Below are positions 34,529-45,300 of a stretch of 64,000 nt of DNA, piece after piece. How positions within the stretch are numbered: the stretch's first letter is position 1; each line of letters opens with the position of its first letter. The position numbers were made by a program, and so were the translations under genes. This DNA is from Sphingobacterium sp. CZ-2 (GTDB lineage: Bacteria; Bacteroidota; Bacteroidia; Sphingobacteriales; Sphingobacteriaceae), in contig NZ_CP038159.1 in the NCBI RefSeq assembly GCF_004526235.1, forward strand, positions 1,922,001-1,986,000, given 5' to 3'. The notes beneath the pieces were generated by a model. That model did not search any database. It was not told the DNA's origin and saw nothing but the letters and a program-made list of their open reading frames with translations.

Positions 34529-37500
34529 ATGAGTTTATCTACCTTAAGTATAAAACGTCCGGTTCTGACGATTGTGATGAACCTAGTCTTGATCCTGTTC
34601 GGGATCATTGGCTATACCTTTTTAGGGATCCGGGAATTCCCTTCCATTGACCCGGCGCAGATTTCCGTAAGGACTAATTATGCCGGAGCGAATGCCGATA
34701 TTATCGAATCCCAGATTACAGAGCCTTTGGAAAAGGCCATTAATTCCATCGATGGTATCCGGAATATTTCGTCCTCCAGTAACCAAGGGTCCAGTAACAT
34801 CAGTATTGAATTTAACTTGGACAAAAACCTGGAAGAGGCAGCCAATGATGTTCGGGATAAGGTTTCCCAAGCATTACGCAGCTTGCCTCAGGATATCGAT
34901 GCCCCGCCGGTAGTTTCCAAAGCGGATGCCGATTCGGAGCCCATTATCACCATGACCATTCAGAGCGCCACGAAAAACGTATTGGAGCTATCGGATTATG
35001 CGGAGAATGTTATTGCACAGCGATTGCAGACCATTCCCGGTGTAAGTTCAGTTCAAATATGGGGGCAGAAAAAATATGCCATGCGCTTGTGGATCGATCC
35101 GGTAAAACTGGCTTCCTATGGCTTGACGGTTATGGATGTACGGAATGCGCTGAACACACAGAATGTAGAGCTTCCTTCGGGAAAGCTGACCGGAGCAAAT
35201 ACGGAACTCGCCATTAAGACTTTAGGGAATCTGGCAACAGAAGAGGAATTCAGCAATATCATCATCCGTTCGGACAACAACCGGATCATCCGGTTTTCGG
35301 ATGTAGGTAAAGCCGCGCTAGAGGCGGAGAATTTTGAAACCAAAATGTCGGATTCAGGTTTTCCGATGGTGAGTTTGGCCATCATTCCACAGCCAGGAAC
35401 GAATTACCTGGACATCGCAGACCAATTCCACAAGGAATATGAAAAGTTAGAGAATGAACTGCCTGAGGGGTTTGAAACCAATATTGCCATCGATAATACC
35501 CTTTTTGTTAAAAAGGCGGTGCTGGAGGTAGTGGAGACCTTAGGGATTGCGATTGTCCTGGTGGTACTGATTATTTACCTATTCTTTAGAAACTGGTCCA
35601 TTGCATTCCGACCTTTGATCGATATACCCGTTTCTTTGATCGCTACTTTCTTTATCATGTACCTCTGCGGGTTTTCCATCAATGTATTGACCTTGTTGGC
35701 TATCGTACTGGCAACGGGATTGGTGGTGGATGATGGTATTGTAGTTACGGAGAATATTTTCAAGAAGGTGGAAGAGGGGATGTCGCCCATAGAAGCGGCC
35801 ATCAAAGGTTCCAATGAGATTTTCTTTGCAGTTATCTCCATTTCTGTTACCCTAGCTGCGGTTTTCCTGCCGGTAATCTTCCTCGAAGGGTTCGTGGGAA
35901 GGCTTTTCCGAGAATTTGGGGTCGTCATCGGGGCGGCGGTATTGATCTCGGCCTTTGTTTCCCTGACCTTAACGCCGATGTTGAATGCCTATTTAATGAA
36001 AGGTGGCGAGCAGAAACATTCCAAGTTCTATATCCGAACGGAGAAGTATTTCGAGATGATGAACAAGGATTATGCAAGTGGACTGAAAAGTTTCCTGAAA
36101 TATAAATGGTTGAGTTTTGCGACGATTATCCTTTGTTTTGGTTTGATCTATCTTTTCTATCAATTATTACCAAAGGAGACTGCTCCTTATGATGACCGTA
36201 GTTATATCAGTTTACGGGCAACGGCACCTGAAGGGGTTTCCTACGATTATATGGATCGTTTTATGACGGATCTCACGATGTTGATCAATGATTCGGTGCC
36301 TGAAAAGAAAGTGAGCTTAGTGATCACTTCTCCAGGATTCGGTTCTGCGTCTTCCAATAGTGGATTTGTTCGGTTGGGATTGGTTCAGCCAGATGAACGG
36401 GAGAGATCGCAAGCTGAAATCGCCGATCATCTTTCGAAATTGACCAGGCAATATTCTGAGGCCAGGGTGGCAGTTTCCCAACAACCCACCATTTCGGTGA
36501 ACCGACGTGGGGGTATGCCTATTCAATATATTATCCAGGCCCCTAATTTCCAGAAATTGGAAGAAAAGATTCCTTTATTTATGGAAGAATTGGCAAACGA
36601 TAAGACGTTTTCCATTACTGACGTGAACCTGAAGTTTAATAAGCCGGAGATCTACGTTACGATTGATCGGGAAAAGGCAGAATCTATGGGCGTATCGGTA
36701 TTGGATGTGGCACAGACCTTACAGATGTCTCTTTCCGGCCAGCGCTTTGGATATTTCATGATGAATGGAAAGCAGTATCAGGTGATGGGACAATTTGATC
36801 GGAAGGATCGTTCTACACCAATGGATCTGGCATCTATCTATGCGAAGAATGGTCAAGGAGAATTGATACAGTTGGATAATATTGTAGAAATCGAGGAGCG
36901 GAGTAGTCCGCCGCAATTGTACCATAACAACCGTTACATGTCGGCTACGGTTTCTGCGGGACTTGCTCCAGGTAAAAGTATGGGCGACGGTATTGAAGCA
37001 ATGGAAGCTATTAAGGAAAAGGTGTTGGATGATACCTTTACCACGGACTTGGGGGGTGAATCCCGAGATTTCGTGGAAAGTGGATCGAATACCATGTTTG
37101 CGTTCGGATTAGCTGTTCTTTTGATCTTCTTGATCTTGGCAGCACAATTTGAAAGTTTTATCGACCCGATCATCATCATCATCACGGTTCCGATGGCTGT
37201 TGCAGGGGCTATGTTCTCGCTGTGGTTATTTGGCCAATCCTGGAATATCTTCAGTCAGATCGGTACGATCATGTTGATTGGTCTGGTAACCAAGAACGGT
37301 ATTCTGATCGTTGAATTTGCCAATCAGTTGCGGGAAGAAGGAATGGAAAAATACGAAGCAGTGGTAACCGCTTCGGAAGCCAGGTTGAGGCCTATTTTAA
37401 TGACTTCCTTGGCCATTGCTTTGGGGGCATTGCCTATTGCGATGTCTTTAGGTGCGGCATCCACCAGTAGGATCGGTATGGGGGTTGTGATTGTAGGTGG

Positions 37501-37606
37501 AACCATGTTTGCCTTGGTATTGACCTTATTTGTCATTCCTGCCTTTTATTTAATGATGTCCAGAAAGAAACATAAGAATCCAGAATTGGAGCAAATTGAA
37601 GAATAA
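34529..37606 (+). CDS. RND efflux permease (AcrB/MexB-like)
   Basis: A 1025-residue inner-membrane pump. It has the expected two sets of six helices and two large periplasmic loops. LATGLVVDDGIVVTENI near residue 395 contains the paired aspartates of the proton relay, and GLVTKNGILIVEFANQLREEG near 915 the second-half counterpart. EFPSIDPAQISVRTNYAGAN is typical of the periplasmic start. It begins 13 bases after the adaptor gene and overlaps the TolC-like gene by 11 bases, so all three are made together. Confidence 0.93.
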   Translation: MSLSTLSIKRPVLTIVMNLVLILFGIIGYTFLGIREFPSIDPAQISVRTNYAGANADIIESQITEPLEKAINSIDGIRNISSSSNQGSSNISIEFNLDKNLEEAANDVRDKVSQALRSLPQDIDAPPVVSKADADSEPIITMTIQSATKNVLELSDYAENVIAQRLQTIPGVSSVQIWGQKKYAMRLWIDPVKLASYGLTVMDVRNALNTQNVELPSGKLTGANTELAIKTLGNLATEEEFSNIIIRSDNNRIIRFSDVGKAALEAENFETKMSDSGFPMVSLAIIPQPGTNYLDIADQFHKEYEKLENELPEGFETNIAIDNTLFVKKAVLEVVETLGIAIVLVVLIIYLFFRNWSIAFRPLIDIPVSLIATFFIMYLCGFSINVLTLLAIVLATGLVVDDGIVVTENIFKKVEEGMSPIEAAIKGSNEIFFAVISISVTLAAVFLPVIFLEGFVGRLFREFGVVIGAAVLISAFVSLTLTPMLNAYLMKGGEQKHSKFYIRTEKYFEMMNKDYASGLKSFLKYKWLSFATIILCFGLIYLFYQLLPKETAPYDDRSYISLRATAPEGVSYDYMDRFMTDLTMLINDSVPEKKVSLVITSPGFGSASSNSGFVRLGLVQPDERERSQAEIADHLSKLTRQYSEARVAVSQQPTISVNRRGGMPIQYIIQAPNFQKLEEKIPLFMEELANDKTFSITDVNLKFNKPEIYVTIDREKAESMGVSVLDVAQTLQMSLSGQRFGYFMMNGKQYQVMGQFDRKDRSTPMDLASIYAKNGQGELIQLDNIVEIEERSSPPQLYHNNRYMSATVSAGLAPGKSMGDGIEAMEAIKEKVLDDTFTTDLGGESRDFVESGSNTMFAFGLAVLLIFLILAAQFESFIDPIIIIITVPMAVAGAMFSLWLFGQSWNIFSQIGTIMLIGLVTKNGILIVEFANQLREEGMEKYEAVVTASEARLRPILMTSLAIALGALPIAMSLGAASTSRIGMGVVIVGGTMFALVLTLFVIPAFYLMMSRKKHKNPELEQIEE

Positions 37607-38909
37607 CATGAAGAATTTAGGGATCATATGGTTATTGATGTTGGCTTGTTCGGGTTCTCAAGCTCAGGGGCTATTAACGGTGCAAGAGGCCGTGGAAATA
37701 GCCTTGGAGAATAATTATGAAATCAAGCTTTCCAGTAATGATTTAAGGATTGCCGAGGAAAATGTGACCTACGGTAATGCAGGTATGCTACCAAATGTGA
37801 CGGGAAATTTCTCCCAGAGCAATAGTGTGCAGAACTCCAGGCAGACGCAGTCCAATGGAGATGAACGTTCTTTAAGGAATGCCAAAAACAACAGTATGTC
37901 GGTCGGGGTGAGTGTAGGATGGACGATTTTTGATGGTTTTGGTATGTTCTCTCGTTATGACCAATTGAAGGAATTGCGGAAACAAGGGGAGTTTGAATTG
38001 AAAAAAACGGTATTGACGACGGTTTCCGATGTAATCTCTACCTATTATACCATAGTGGAACAGCAGAATTTGTTGTTGGCCATTGATTCCAGTATCAATA
38101 TCTCGAAGGAAAGGTTGAAAACAGCAGAAAACAGGTTTTCGATCGGAAAAGCCTCTCGCTTAGAAGTGCTTAATGTGCAGGTGAATTTGAACGAAGATGA
38201 ATCTAGCCGGTTGCGGCAGGCCGATGTAGTCAAGAATCTGAAGATCAATCTGAACAGTTTAATGGCAAGGGAGCTGAGTATTGATTTTGATGTGGAAAGG
38301 GATGTGGAATATGACGATACCCTCATTTTCGAAGATTTATTGCAGAAAGCTAGGGCGCATAACCCGGATCTGCAGATCATAGCAGTGAACAAACGGATGG
38401 CCGAACTGGAAGTGAAACGGGTTAGGGCAGGGCGATATCCAGTAGTACGTTTGACCACTGGGTATAACCTTTCGGAATCCGAATCCAGCTTGGGATTCGT
38501 TTCCAGTTCCAATTCGCGTGGATTGAATTATGGTGTTACGGCATCGATTAACCTGTTCGATGGCTTTAACCAACGGAGGAATGAAAGAAATGCCAAGATA
38601 ATATTAGAAAGTGCGGACCTATTAATCCAACAACAGGATCTAATGGTTAGAACAGCGATATCTACCGCCTTTCAGACGTACCAAACCAACTTGTCTTTGG
38701 CACGTTTAGAAGATAACAATGCGGCTATAGCCCGTCAGAATTTGAATATCACCCTCGAAAAATATAGGATCGGAACAATCAGCGCAGTGGAGTTCAGGGA
38801 TGCCCAGGAGAACTTCATCAATGCGATATCTCGATTTAATTCCGCTCGTTTACAAGCTAAATTATCAGAGTTGCAATTGAAGGAAATTATAGGGAACATC
38901 GATCTTTAG
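37596..38909 (+). CDS. TolC-family outer-membrane channel
   Basis: A 437-residue outer-membrane efflux protein. The signal peptide ends near GSQAQG, followed by LTVQEAVEIALENNYEIKLS, the standard TolC start. Two internal repeats of long helices and strands follow (RLKTAENRFSIGKASRLEVL and NLNITLEKYRIGTISAVEFR occupy equivalent places). It completes the efflux operon by forming the outer-membrane exit duct. Confidence 0.9.
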   Translation: MKNNMKNLGIIWLLMLACSGSQAQGLLTVQEAVEIALENNYEIKLSSNDLRIAEENVTYGNAGMLPNVTGNFSQSNSVQNSRQTQSNGDERSLRNAKNNSMSVGVSVGWTIFDGFGMFSRYDQLKELRKQGEFELKKTVLTTVSDVISTYYTIVEQQNLLLAIDSSINISKERLKTAENRFSIGKASRLEVLNVQVNLNEDESSRLRQADVVKNLKINLNSLMARELSIDFDVERDVEYDDTLIFEDLLQKARAHNPDLQIIAVNKRMAELEVKRVRAGRYPVVRLTTGYNLSESESSLGFVSSSNSRGLNYGVTASINLFDGFNQRRNERNAKIILESADLLIQQQDLMVRTAISTAFQTYQTNLSLARLEDNNAAIARQNLNITLEKYRIGTISAVEFRDAQENFINAISRFNSARLQAKLSELQLKEIIGNIDL

Positions 38910-39116
38910 GTAATTGTCTCAAGAAAATGACAGTAAAGCAATCGGTTGTGTAAATTGAACAAACGTTTGCATTTCCAAATCATTTTTGAATTACTGAAAA
39001 ACGTATTATACTTGTATTAGGGGTTTGATTATCAAGCTCCTCAACCAAATTATGAAATTCAATAATTTGATAGTTTTCAAAATTCGACTGTTTAGTTTGT
39101 TTTAAAATAGGTGATT

Positions 39117-39148
39117 TATTGGGGGGCTATTAGTCCCCCATAATTTTG
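39117..39148 (+). promoter_or_regulatory. Promoter of the GH109-like gene (TATTG-N19-TAATTTTG)
   Basis: TAATTTTG at 39141-39148, with a TTG at 39119-39121 19 bases upstream. A GGGGG/CCCCC hairpin (39122-39139) fills the spacer and could be an operator. The surrounding gap 38910-39177 shows nothing else. Confidence 0.5.
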
Positions 39149-39177
39149 TAACTTAGTTTCTTTATTTATTATATACT

Positions 39178-40584
39178 ATGAATAACAACCGTAGAGATTT
39201 TTTGAAGAAGGCAGGTTTATTGTCGTCAGCGGCAATTGCATTACCTTCATTAAATAACCAAGTTTTTGCAGCTCCAAACTTTAACATGGCAGGATTTGCT
39301 GCTCCAAAAATTGATAAAGTAAAAGTTGCTATCATTGGATTAGGAATGCGTGGTCCTGGTGCCGTTGATCGTATTTCTTACATCGAAGGTGCAGAGATTG
39401 TTGCTTTATGCGATAAGCATGCTGACCGTGTAACGAAAGCACAGACCATCCTGACCAAAAAAGGATTAAAAGAAGCTAAAGCGTATTCTGGCGAAGATGG
39501 CTGGAAAACCATGCTAAAGAATGAAGATTTAGACCTAGTATATATCTGTACACCTTGGGAGTACCATGCGCCAATGGCGATCGAAGCTATGAAATCAGGT
39601 GCTCATGCGGCTACTGAAGTTCCGATCGGATTGACCATTAGCGAAATCTGGGAAGTTGTGAAAACATCAGAAGCTACCAAAAAGCACTGTATGATGTTGG
39701 AGAACTGTTGTTATGATTTCTTCGAAATGTTGACTTTGAATATGGCCCGTCAGGGAATGTTCGGGGAGTTGGTACATGCGGAAGGCGCTTATATCCACGA
39801 TCTATTGGATCTGAACTTCAACAAGAACGGGTATGACAATATGTGGAGATTGCGTGAGAACATCAAGATGAATGGTAACCTGTACCCAACACATGGTATT
39901 GGCCCGATCGCACAATGTTTGAACATCAACACCGGTGATAGAATGACGCATTTAGTGGCTATGCAATCCAATGATTTCCAAATGGCTGATAAGGCTAGGG
40001 AATTGGCTGCTAAGGATTCTTTCTACCAAGAATTTGTGGGCAAGAAATACAGAGGAAACATGGACGTTACGTTGATCAAGACGGAGAAAGGTAAAACCAT
40101 GATGATCCAACATGATGTAACTTCGCCAAGACCTTATTCCCGTATTCACTTATTGAGTGGTACCAAAGGTTTTGCACAGAAGTATCCGCAAGAAGGAATT
40201 GCTTTTGGTCATAGCTACATCAAACCAGAAGAATTGAAAGGTCTATATGACAAATACACACCAGAATTGGTGAAGTTCATTGGTGAACAAGCGAAGCAAG
40301 TTGGTGGTCATGGTGGTATGGACTTCATGATGGACTGGCGTATGATCGACTGTTTGCGTAATGGTTTGCCATTGGATCAGTCGGTATATGATGGTGCATC
40401 TTGGAGTGCTGTAGTTCCTTTGAGCGTACAGTCTGTTGCTAAAAACAGTCGTACAGTAGAGGTTCCTGACTTTACAAGAGGTAACTGGAAAACCAACAAG
40501 CCACACGACATGACCTTGAATGGTGGTGGAAACACGAAAATCCGTGCGAAAGTAAACGGAAAGAACATTCAATTGGACGTGTAA
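39178..40584 (+). CDS. Gfo/Idh/MocA family protein, GH109-like (alpha-N-acetylgalactosaminidase type)
   Basis: A 468-residue protein with a Tat signal (NNNRRDFLKKAGLLSSAAIA). The Rossmann domain follows: VKVAIIGLGMRGPGAVDRI, and EIVALCDKHADRV. Blocks typical of glycoside hydrolase family 109, which uses tightly bound NAD+, are GAHAATEVPIGLTISEIW, MMLENCCYDFFEM and NLYPTHGIGPIAQCLNI. Export by Tat fits a protein that folds with cofactor in the cytoplasm. Substrate is likely an N-acetylgalactosamine-containing glycan, inferred from family only. It precedes an FGE-like lipoprotein gene, separated by a terminator. Confidence 0.8.
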   Translation: MNNNRRDFLKKAGLLSSAAIALPSLNNQVFAAPNFNMAGFAAPKIDKVKVAIIGLGMRGPGAVDRISYIEGAEIVALCDKHADRVTKAQTILTKKGLKEAKAYSGEDGWKTMLKNEDLDLVYICTPWEYHAPMAIEAMKSGAHAATEVPIGLTISEIWEVVKTSEATKKHCMMLENCCYDFFEMLTLNMARQGMFGELVHAEGAYIHDLLDLNFNKNGYDNMWRLRENIKMNGNLYPTHGIGPIAQCLNINTGDRMTHLVAMQSNDFQMADKARELAAKDSFYQEFVGKKYRGNMDVTLIKTEKGKTMMIQHDVTSPRPYSRIHLLSGTKGFAQKYPQEGIAFGHSYIKPEELKGLYDKYTPELVKFIGEQAKQVGGHGGMDFMMDWRMIDCLRNGLPLDQSVYDGASWSAVVPLSVQSVAKNSRTVEVPDFTRGNWKTNKPHDMTLNGGGNTKIRAKVNGKNIQLDV

Positions 40585-40619
40585 CGAATACGTATAATTT
40601 AAAATAATCCCCTTATAAG

Positions 40620-40652
40620 AGGTTGCTTTCTTTGGATAGCAACCTTTTTTTT
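40620..40652 (+). terminator. Terminator after the GH109-like gene
   Basis: An eight-base stem AGGTTGCT/AGCAACCT with a ten-base loop and an eight-T run. Confidence 0.85.
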
Positions 40653-40669
40653 GTTATCATCGTTCTATC

Positions 40670-41755
40670 ATGAAGAAAATCAACCTATTGATCCTTCTGG
40701 CTTGTGCTCTACAGGCTTGTGAGTCAACGAATAAAAAACAAGATTCCAATTCTTTATTGCCTTCAGATTCTGCGGCGGTATGCCATAATGGAAGTATTCC
40801 TTCTCGTTTTGCTTCTTTGGTGAACCAGGGCGATTCCTTGCAGCGTATTCAAGGTAAGGATGAAGTGGAAATGGTTTATATACCAGGAGGTTTGTTTCGG
40901 ATGGGTTCTGATGCTTTTGAAGATGCTAAGCCTATTCATGAGGTGAGGGTTTCGCCATTTTATATGGATGCGCATGAGGTGACTAATGCGCAGTATGCGG
41001 CTTTTGTAAAGGCGACGGGTTATGTGACGGTTGCTGAGCGCCCATTGGATCCTAAGGAGTTTCCGGGGGTTGATCCGGCTATGTTGGTGCCAGGATCGGC
41101 TGTTTTTGCTGCGCCGGCTAATGTGGAAGGCTTGCAGAACCATCTGCAGTGGTGGAGGTATGTGCCTGATGCGAATTGGCGGCAACCGGAGGGTCTTGGG
41201 AGTTCTATTGTAGGAAAAGAAAACCATCCGGTTACTCAGTTGGCATATCAGGATGCAGAAGCCTATGCGAAATGGGCTGGTAAGCGTTTGCCTACGGAGG
41301 CGGAATGGGAGTTTGCGGCGAAAGCTGGTAAGCATATGAATGAAACCTATTATTGGGGGAACGAGAAATTAGAGGATGGGAAATGGTTGGCGAATATTTA
41401 TCAGGGCAAGTTTCCATTGAAGAATATGAAGGAGGATGGGTATGAAACGACAGCTCCTGTAAAATCTTATCCGGCAAATGCTTATGGGTTGTATGATATG
41501 GAGGGGAATGTATGGGAATGGTGTTCGGATTTCTATCGACCGGATTATTATGGGGAGAGTGCTAAGGATAATCCAAAGGGACCTAAGGACTCTTATGATC
41601 CGCAGGAGCCTGGGGCAGTGAAGAGGGTGCAGCGCGGTGGTTCTTTTTTATGTAATGATGAGTATTGTGAAAGGTATAAGGCGGGGAGTAGGGGGAAAGG
41701 GGAAGTGAATTCGCCGACTAATAATGTAGGGTTTAGGTGTGTTGTTGATATTTAG
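40670..41755 (+). CDS. Formylglycine-generating-enzyme-like lipoprotein (SUMF1 domain)
   Basis: A 361-residue protein with a lipobox (LLACALQACES, cysteine about residue 17). The FGE-sulfatase domain shows MVYIPGGLFRMGSD, VSPFYMDAHEVTNAQYAAFV, GKRLPTEAEWEFAAKAG, DMEGNVWEWCSDFY and RGGSFLCNDEYCERYK. The CNDEYC pair has the spacing of the two active cysteines of true formylglycine-generating enzymes. In catalytic members the pair oxidises a sulfatase cysteine; the periplasmic lipoprotein location is unusual for that job. No sulfatase gene is in the window, so another role such as carbohydrate binding or an unknown oxidation is possible. Confidence 0.8.
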   Translation: MKKINLLILLACALQACESTNKKQDSNSLLPSDSAAVCHNGSIPSRFASLVNQGDSLQRIQGKDEVEMVYIPGGLFRMGSDAFEDAKPIHEVRVSPFYMDAHEVTNAQYAAFVKATGYVTVAERPLDPKEFPGVDPAMLVPGSAVFAAPANVEGLQNHLQWWRYVPDANWRQPEGLGSSIVGKENHPVTQLAYQDAEAYAKWAGKRLPTEAEWEFAAKAGKHMNETYYWGNEKLEDGKWLANIYQGKFPLKNMKEDGYETTAPVKSYPANAYGLYDMEGNVWEWCSDFYRPDYYGESAKDNPKGPKDSYDPQEPGAVKRVQRGGSFLCNDEYCERYKAGSRGKGEVNSPTNNVGFRCVVDI

Positions 41756-41782
41756 GTGTGTTGTTGCCTAGGTACGCTCTCC

Positions 41783-42033
41783 GTCATCGCGAGAAACTCT
41801 TGCGTCATTGCGTTCTCGTCGTCATTGCGAGGAGGTACGACGAAGCAATCTTTAGATTAGTGTCATCCTGAGCAGCGTCGAAGGATCTATACGGGTACCA
41901 AATTTAGATGCTTCGACTTCGCTCAGCATGACATGGGGGAAGATTGCTTCGTTCCTCGCAATGACGTGGGGTGCTTCGTTCCTCGCAATGACGTGGGGAT
42001 AAAAATTGCTTCGTTCTTCGCAATGGCGCGGGG
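41783..42033. repeat. REP-like cluster with nested palindromes
   Basis: Degenerate half units at 41783-41820 precede an outer palindrome (41821-41965, GTCATTGCGAGG type). An inner palindrome (41862-41932) with ends GTCATCCTGAGC and GCTCAGCATGAC lies inside it. Two extra right-hand arms follow at 41971-41993 and 42003-42028. The order matches the element at 14384-14549. The reading frame that crosses it (41933-42151) is not a gene. Confidence 0.8.
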
Positions 42034-42080
42034 TTATAATGCGGGTTATTTCATAGAATTTTTCAATAGCAAATCTGACA

Positions 42081-42106
42081 AGGAGGGCACTCGCCCTCCT
42101 TTTTAT
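42081..42106 (+). terminator. Terminator after the REP cluster
   Basis: A perfect eight-base stem AGGAGGGC/GCCCTCCT, loop ACTC, then a T run. The same stem recurs after susD at 47021-47040. Confidence 0.8.
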
Positions 42107-42295
42107 TTTTATTTACTTTCTTTTTTATACCACAACATTAATCAATCATAATTTTTATTAATTCCTACACCTAATATTATCTTTATTAAAAATATTAATG
42201 AATTGAAATGTATTAATTTTTCAAAAAATATTTGTGTAATTAAAATTAAATTTGAATATTTAATTAATGATTAATAACATGGTAGTTATTTAGCA

Positions 42296-42315
42296 GCTTA
42301 CGCGCCAGTGTAAGC
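42296..42315 (+). promoter_or_regulatory. Small hairpin in the susC leader
   Basis: GCTTAC/GTAAGC with an eight-base loop, 32 bases before the susC ATG and in an otherwise A+T-rich leader. Between 42107 and 42295 I see nothing else. A regulatory role is speculative. Confidence 0.3.
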
Positions 42316-42347
42316 CCCAATTAACAAACAACAAACTAATTAAACGT

Positions 42348-45300
42348 ATGAAACAAAAAATTTTACTCTTTTGTTTGCTCATCTGGATGATGATGGGACA
42401 AGCGTATGCACAAAGTCGACAAGTAACTGGAACAGTTACTTCAGCAAGCGATTCCAAACCTTTGGCAGGTGTTTCAGTTTTAGTATCTGGAACAACTTTA
42501 GGCACCCAAACCAATCAAGATGGACAGTTCACCATCACCGTTCCAAATTCACAAGCGAAATTATTATTTTCTTATGTAGGCTATCAGGATCAATCTGCCC
42601 AAGTTGGTTCAAGAACGGTTATCAATATTTCTCTCCTTGCTGTTGGGGAGGTGTTGGATGAGGTAGTTGTAACAGGATATTTGGTACAACGAAAACAAAG
42701 TTTTACTGGATCATCGGCAAATATTGCTGGAGATAAAGTTGCTAATCGGCCTTTACAGAGTTTTAGTCAAGGTTTGACAGGACAAGCATCTGGTGTGAAT
42801 ATTATTCAACCTTCAGGGGTGCTGAACAACCCTCCTGTAGTTCGGGTTCGGGGTCTAAGTTCCCTTTCCTTAAGTTCATTTCCGTTGGTCGTAGTGGATG
42901 GAATTCCGATCTCCACAGGAGACGTATCTTCCAACTCTTCGGCGAATAACCCGCTAGGAGATATCAATCCTGAAGATATTGCTTCGATCAATATTTTAAA
43001 GGATGCAGCTTCTACGGCGATTTATGGTTCGAGAGCTGCAGCCGGGGTTTTAGTGATTACGACAAAACGCGGAAAAACAGGCGATGCCAAGTTCAGCTAT
43101 GATGGCTGGATGGGTTCTTCCCAAGCGGTCAGATTACCTGAGCTCCTTAATGCAGAACAATATGTAACCCACAAAAACAAAGCTATAGCTAATGCAAGAG
43201 CCTTGAATCCGAGATTACCTCAGGGGTCTTTTCCTCAGGCAGGAGGCTTTTTCCTAGACACCTTGGAAGACGGCCGTATTGTGGAAACCAACTGGGCGGA
43301 TTTAGTTTATCAAAATGGAATATCCCATAACCATAATTTAAGTGTTACTGGCGGAACCGAAAAGACAAGTTATTATTTTTCAGGCAACATGTCGGATCAA
43401 CGCGGGATCTTGGTCAAGAACAATTTTAAAAGAAAGGCAATTAGAGCGAATATAGATCATCGGTTGTCCGATAGATTTAAATTTGGCGGATCTTTTAGTT
43501 ACACGAACAGTCATAACCAGTCACCCAATTCAGGATCAGTTCCTGGTGCAGCATTCAATACTTCTGGGCTTGGTCGGATTGCCATTGTTCAAGCACCGAA
43601 TGTTTCCCCTTATTTACCAGATGGTGGTTATAGTGTTACCGGTAATTCTATTGGAAAAGGTAAGAATGTCCTTGCTCCAAATTATCCAAACCCTATGCCG
43701 ATCATTGACTTGGATAAAAACACATCGGAAACCAATCGTTTATTTGCCAATGCAAATTTTGAGGCCAATATAATTGAAGGGTTAAAATTCTCTTCTAGTT
43801 ATACTTGGGACTTGAGGAATACCGGAAACCAGACTTTTTGGAATCCTATAAATGGAGATGGGTTCAGTTACCAAGGTTTTGCATCGAATAATACGGCTAA
43901 GGCTAATAACTGGATTTTCATGAATAACCTGGTGTATTCAAAATCCATTAATGATCATAATTTCGTGCTTTTGGTTGGTCATGAATCTCAATTGAACCGG
44001 GTGGAAACTTGGGGTGGTACAAGAACAGCTCTCACCGATCGATTCTTTAACCAATTTCAAGGAGGGTATAAAAATAACCTACCAAGTGGAAACGGGATTG
44101 GAGAACAGGCCTTTGAGTCGTACCTAAGTTCTTTGAATTATGATTTTGCTGGGAAATATTTCATCACCGCAAATATTCGTAGAGATGGTAATTCGGCTTT
44201 ATCAGCGGCCAATCGTTGGGGTAATTTTGGAGGTGCATCCTTAGGCTGGACCATTTCAAAAGAAAATTTCTTTGAATCCTCGGTATTGGGTGAGTTGTTC
44301 AATTCCATGCGTTTTAAAGGAAGTTGGGGGCGTGTTGGTAATGGAAATCTAACAAACTGGTATGCCACCAATAATCTATATACAGCGGGTGTTTATGGGC
44401 AAGATGGTATTGTGGCTTTCGCACAAGCGGGCTTAAAGGACCTGAAGTGGGAATCAAGCAGCCAAACCAATATTGGATTGGATTTTACCATGTTGGATAA
44501 TCGATTGACGGCAGAAGTGAACTGGTTCAACAAGGATATCGATAATATGATTTTGGCTGTTCCACAAACGTTGTCAAAAGGTATCCCTGGCAGTTCTATT
44601 CTGATGAACGTGGGTAGTATGTATAATAAAGGATGGGAATTTTCTCTGAATTTTCAAGCTATACGAAGAGAAAATTTTAAATGGAATACAAATGTGAATT
44701 TTGCAACCAATGAAAATATGGTGACAAAACTTTACGATGGTAGACCGATAATTGCCAGTACGGCTACGTTGGAAACAACAAGTATAACGGAAGAAGGAAA
44801 GTCTGCGGCGCAAATTTATGCCGTTCCTACCGCAGGGGTAAACCCGGAAAATGGACGAAGGATCTTCATCAATAAAGAAGGTGAAAAGGTTCAATTTCAA
44901 CCTTCAGCACCTGGGGCTGCATATACCTATTTGGACGGTAGAACAGCTCCTACAGCTGCAGATCAGGCGGTGGCCATGGGAAATACCTTGCCAACATGGT
45001 ATGGGGGTTTCAACAATGATTTCCAATTCCGCAATTTCGATGTACAGTTGAATTTCACCTACTCGGGAGGGAACTATATTTACAATGGAACAAGAGCGGG
45101 CTTATTGGATCAACGGATCTGGAATAACTCCACTGAAATTTTGGAATCTTGGACGCCAGAAAATAAAAATGCTAAAATTCCATTGGCCATCTACAATGAT
45201 AATGTTTCCAATGGATCTTCTTATGCCATTGGGGCCAATGTAGAAAAAGGAGATTTTTTAAGGCTTCAGACGGCCACAGTTGGCTATCGAGTACCATCGG

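Noticed and set aside
41933..42151. Plus-strand frame of 72 residues in the REP cluster
   Set aside because: It consists of translated repeat arms (repeated VPRND units) and has no plausible start.
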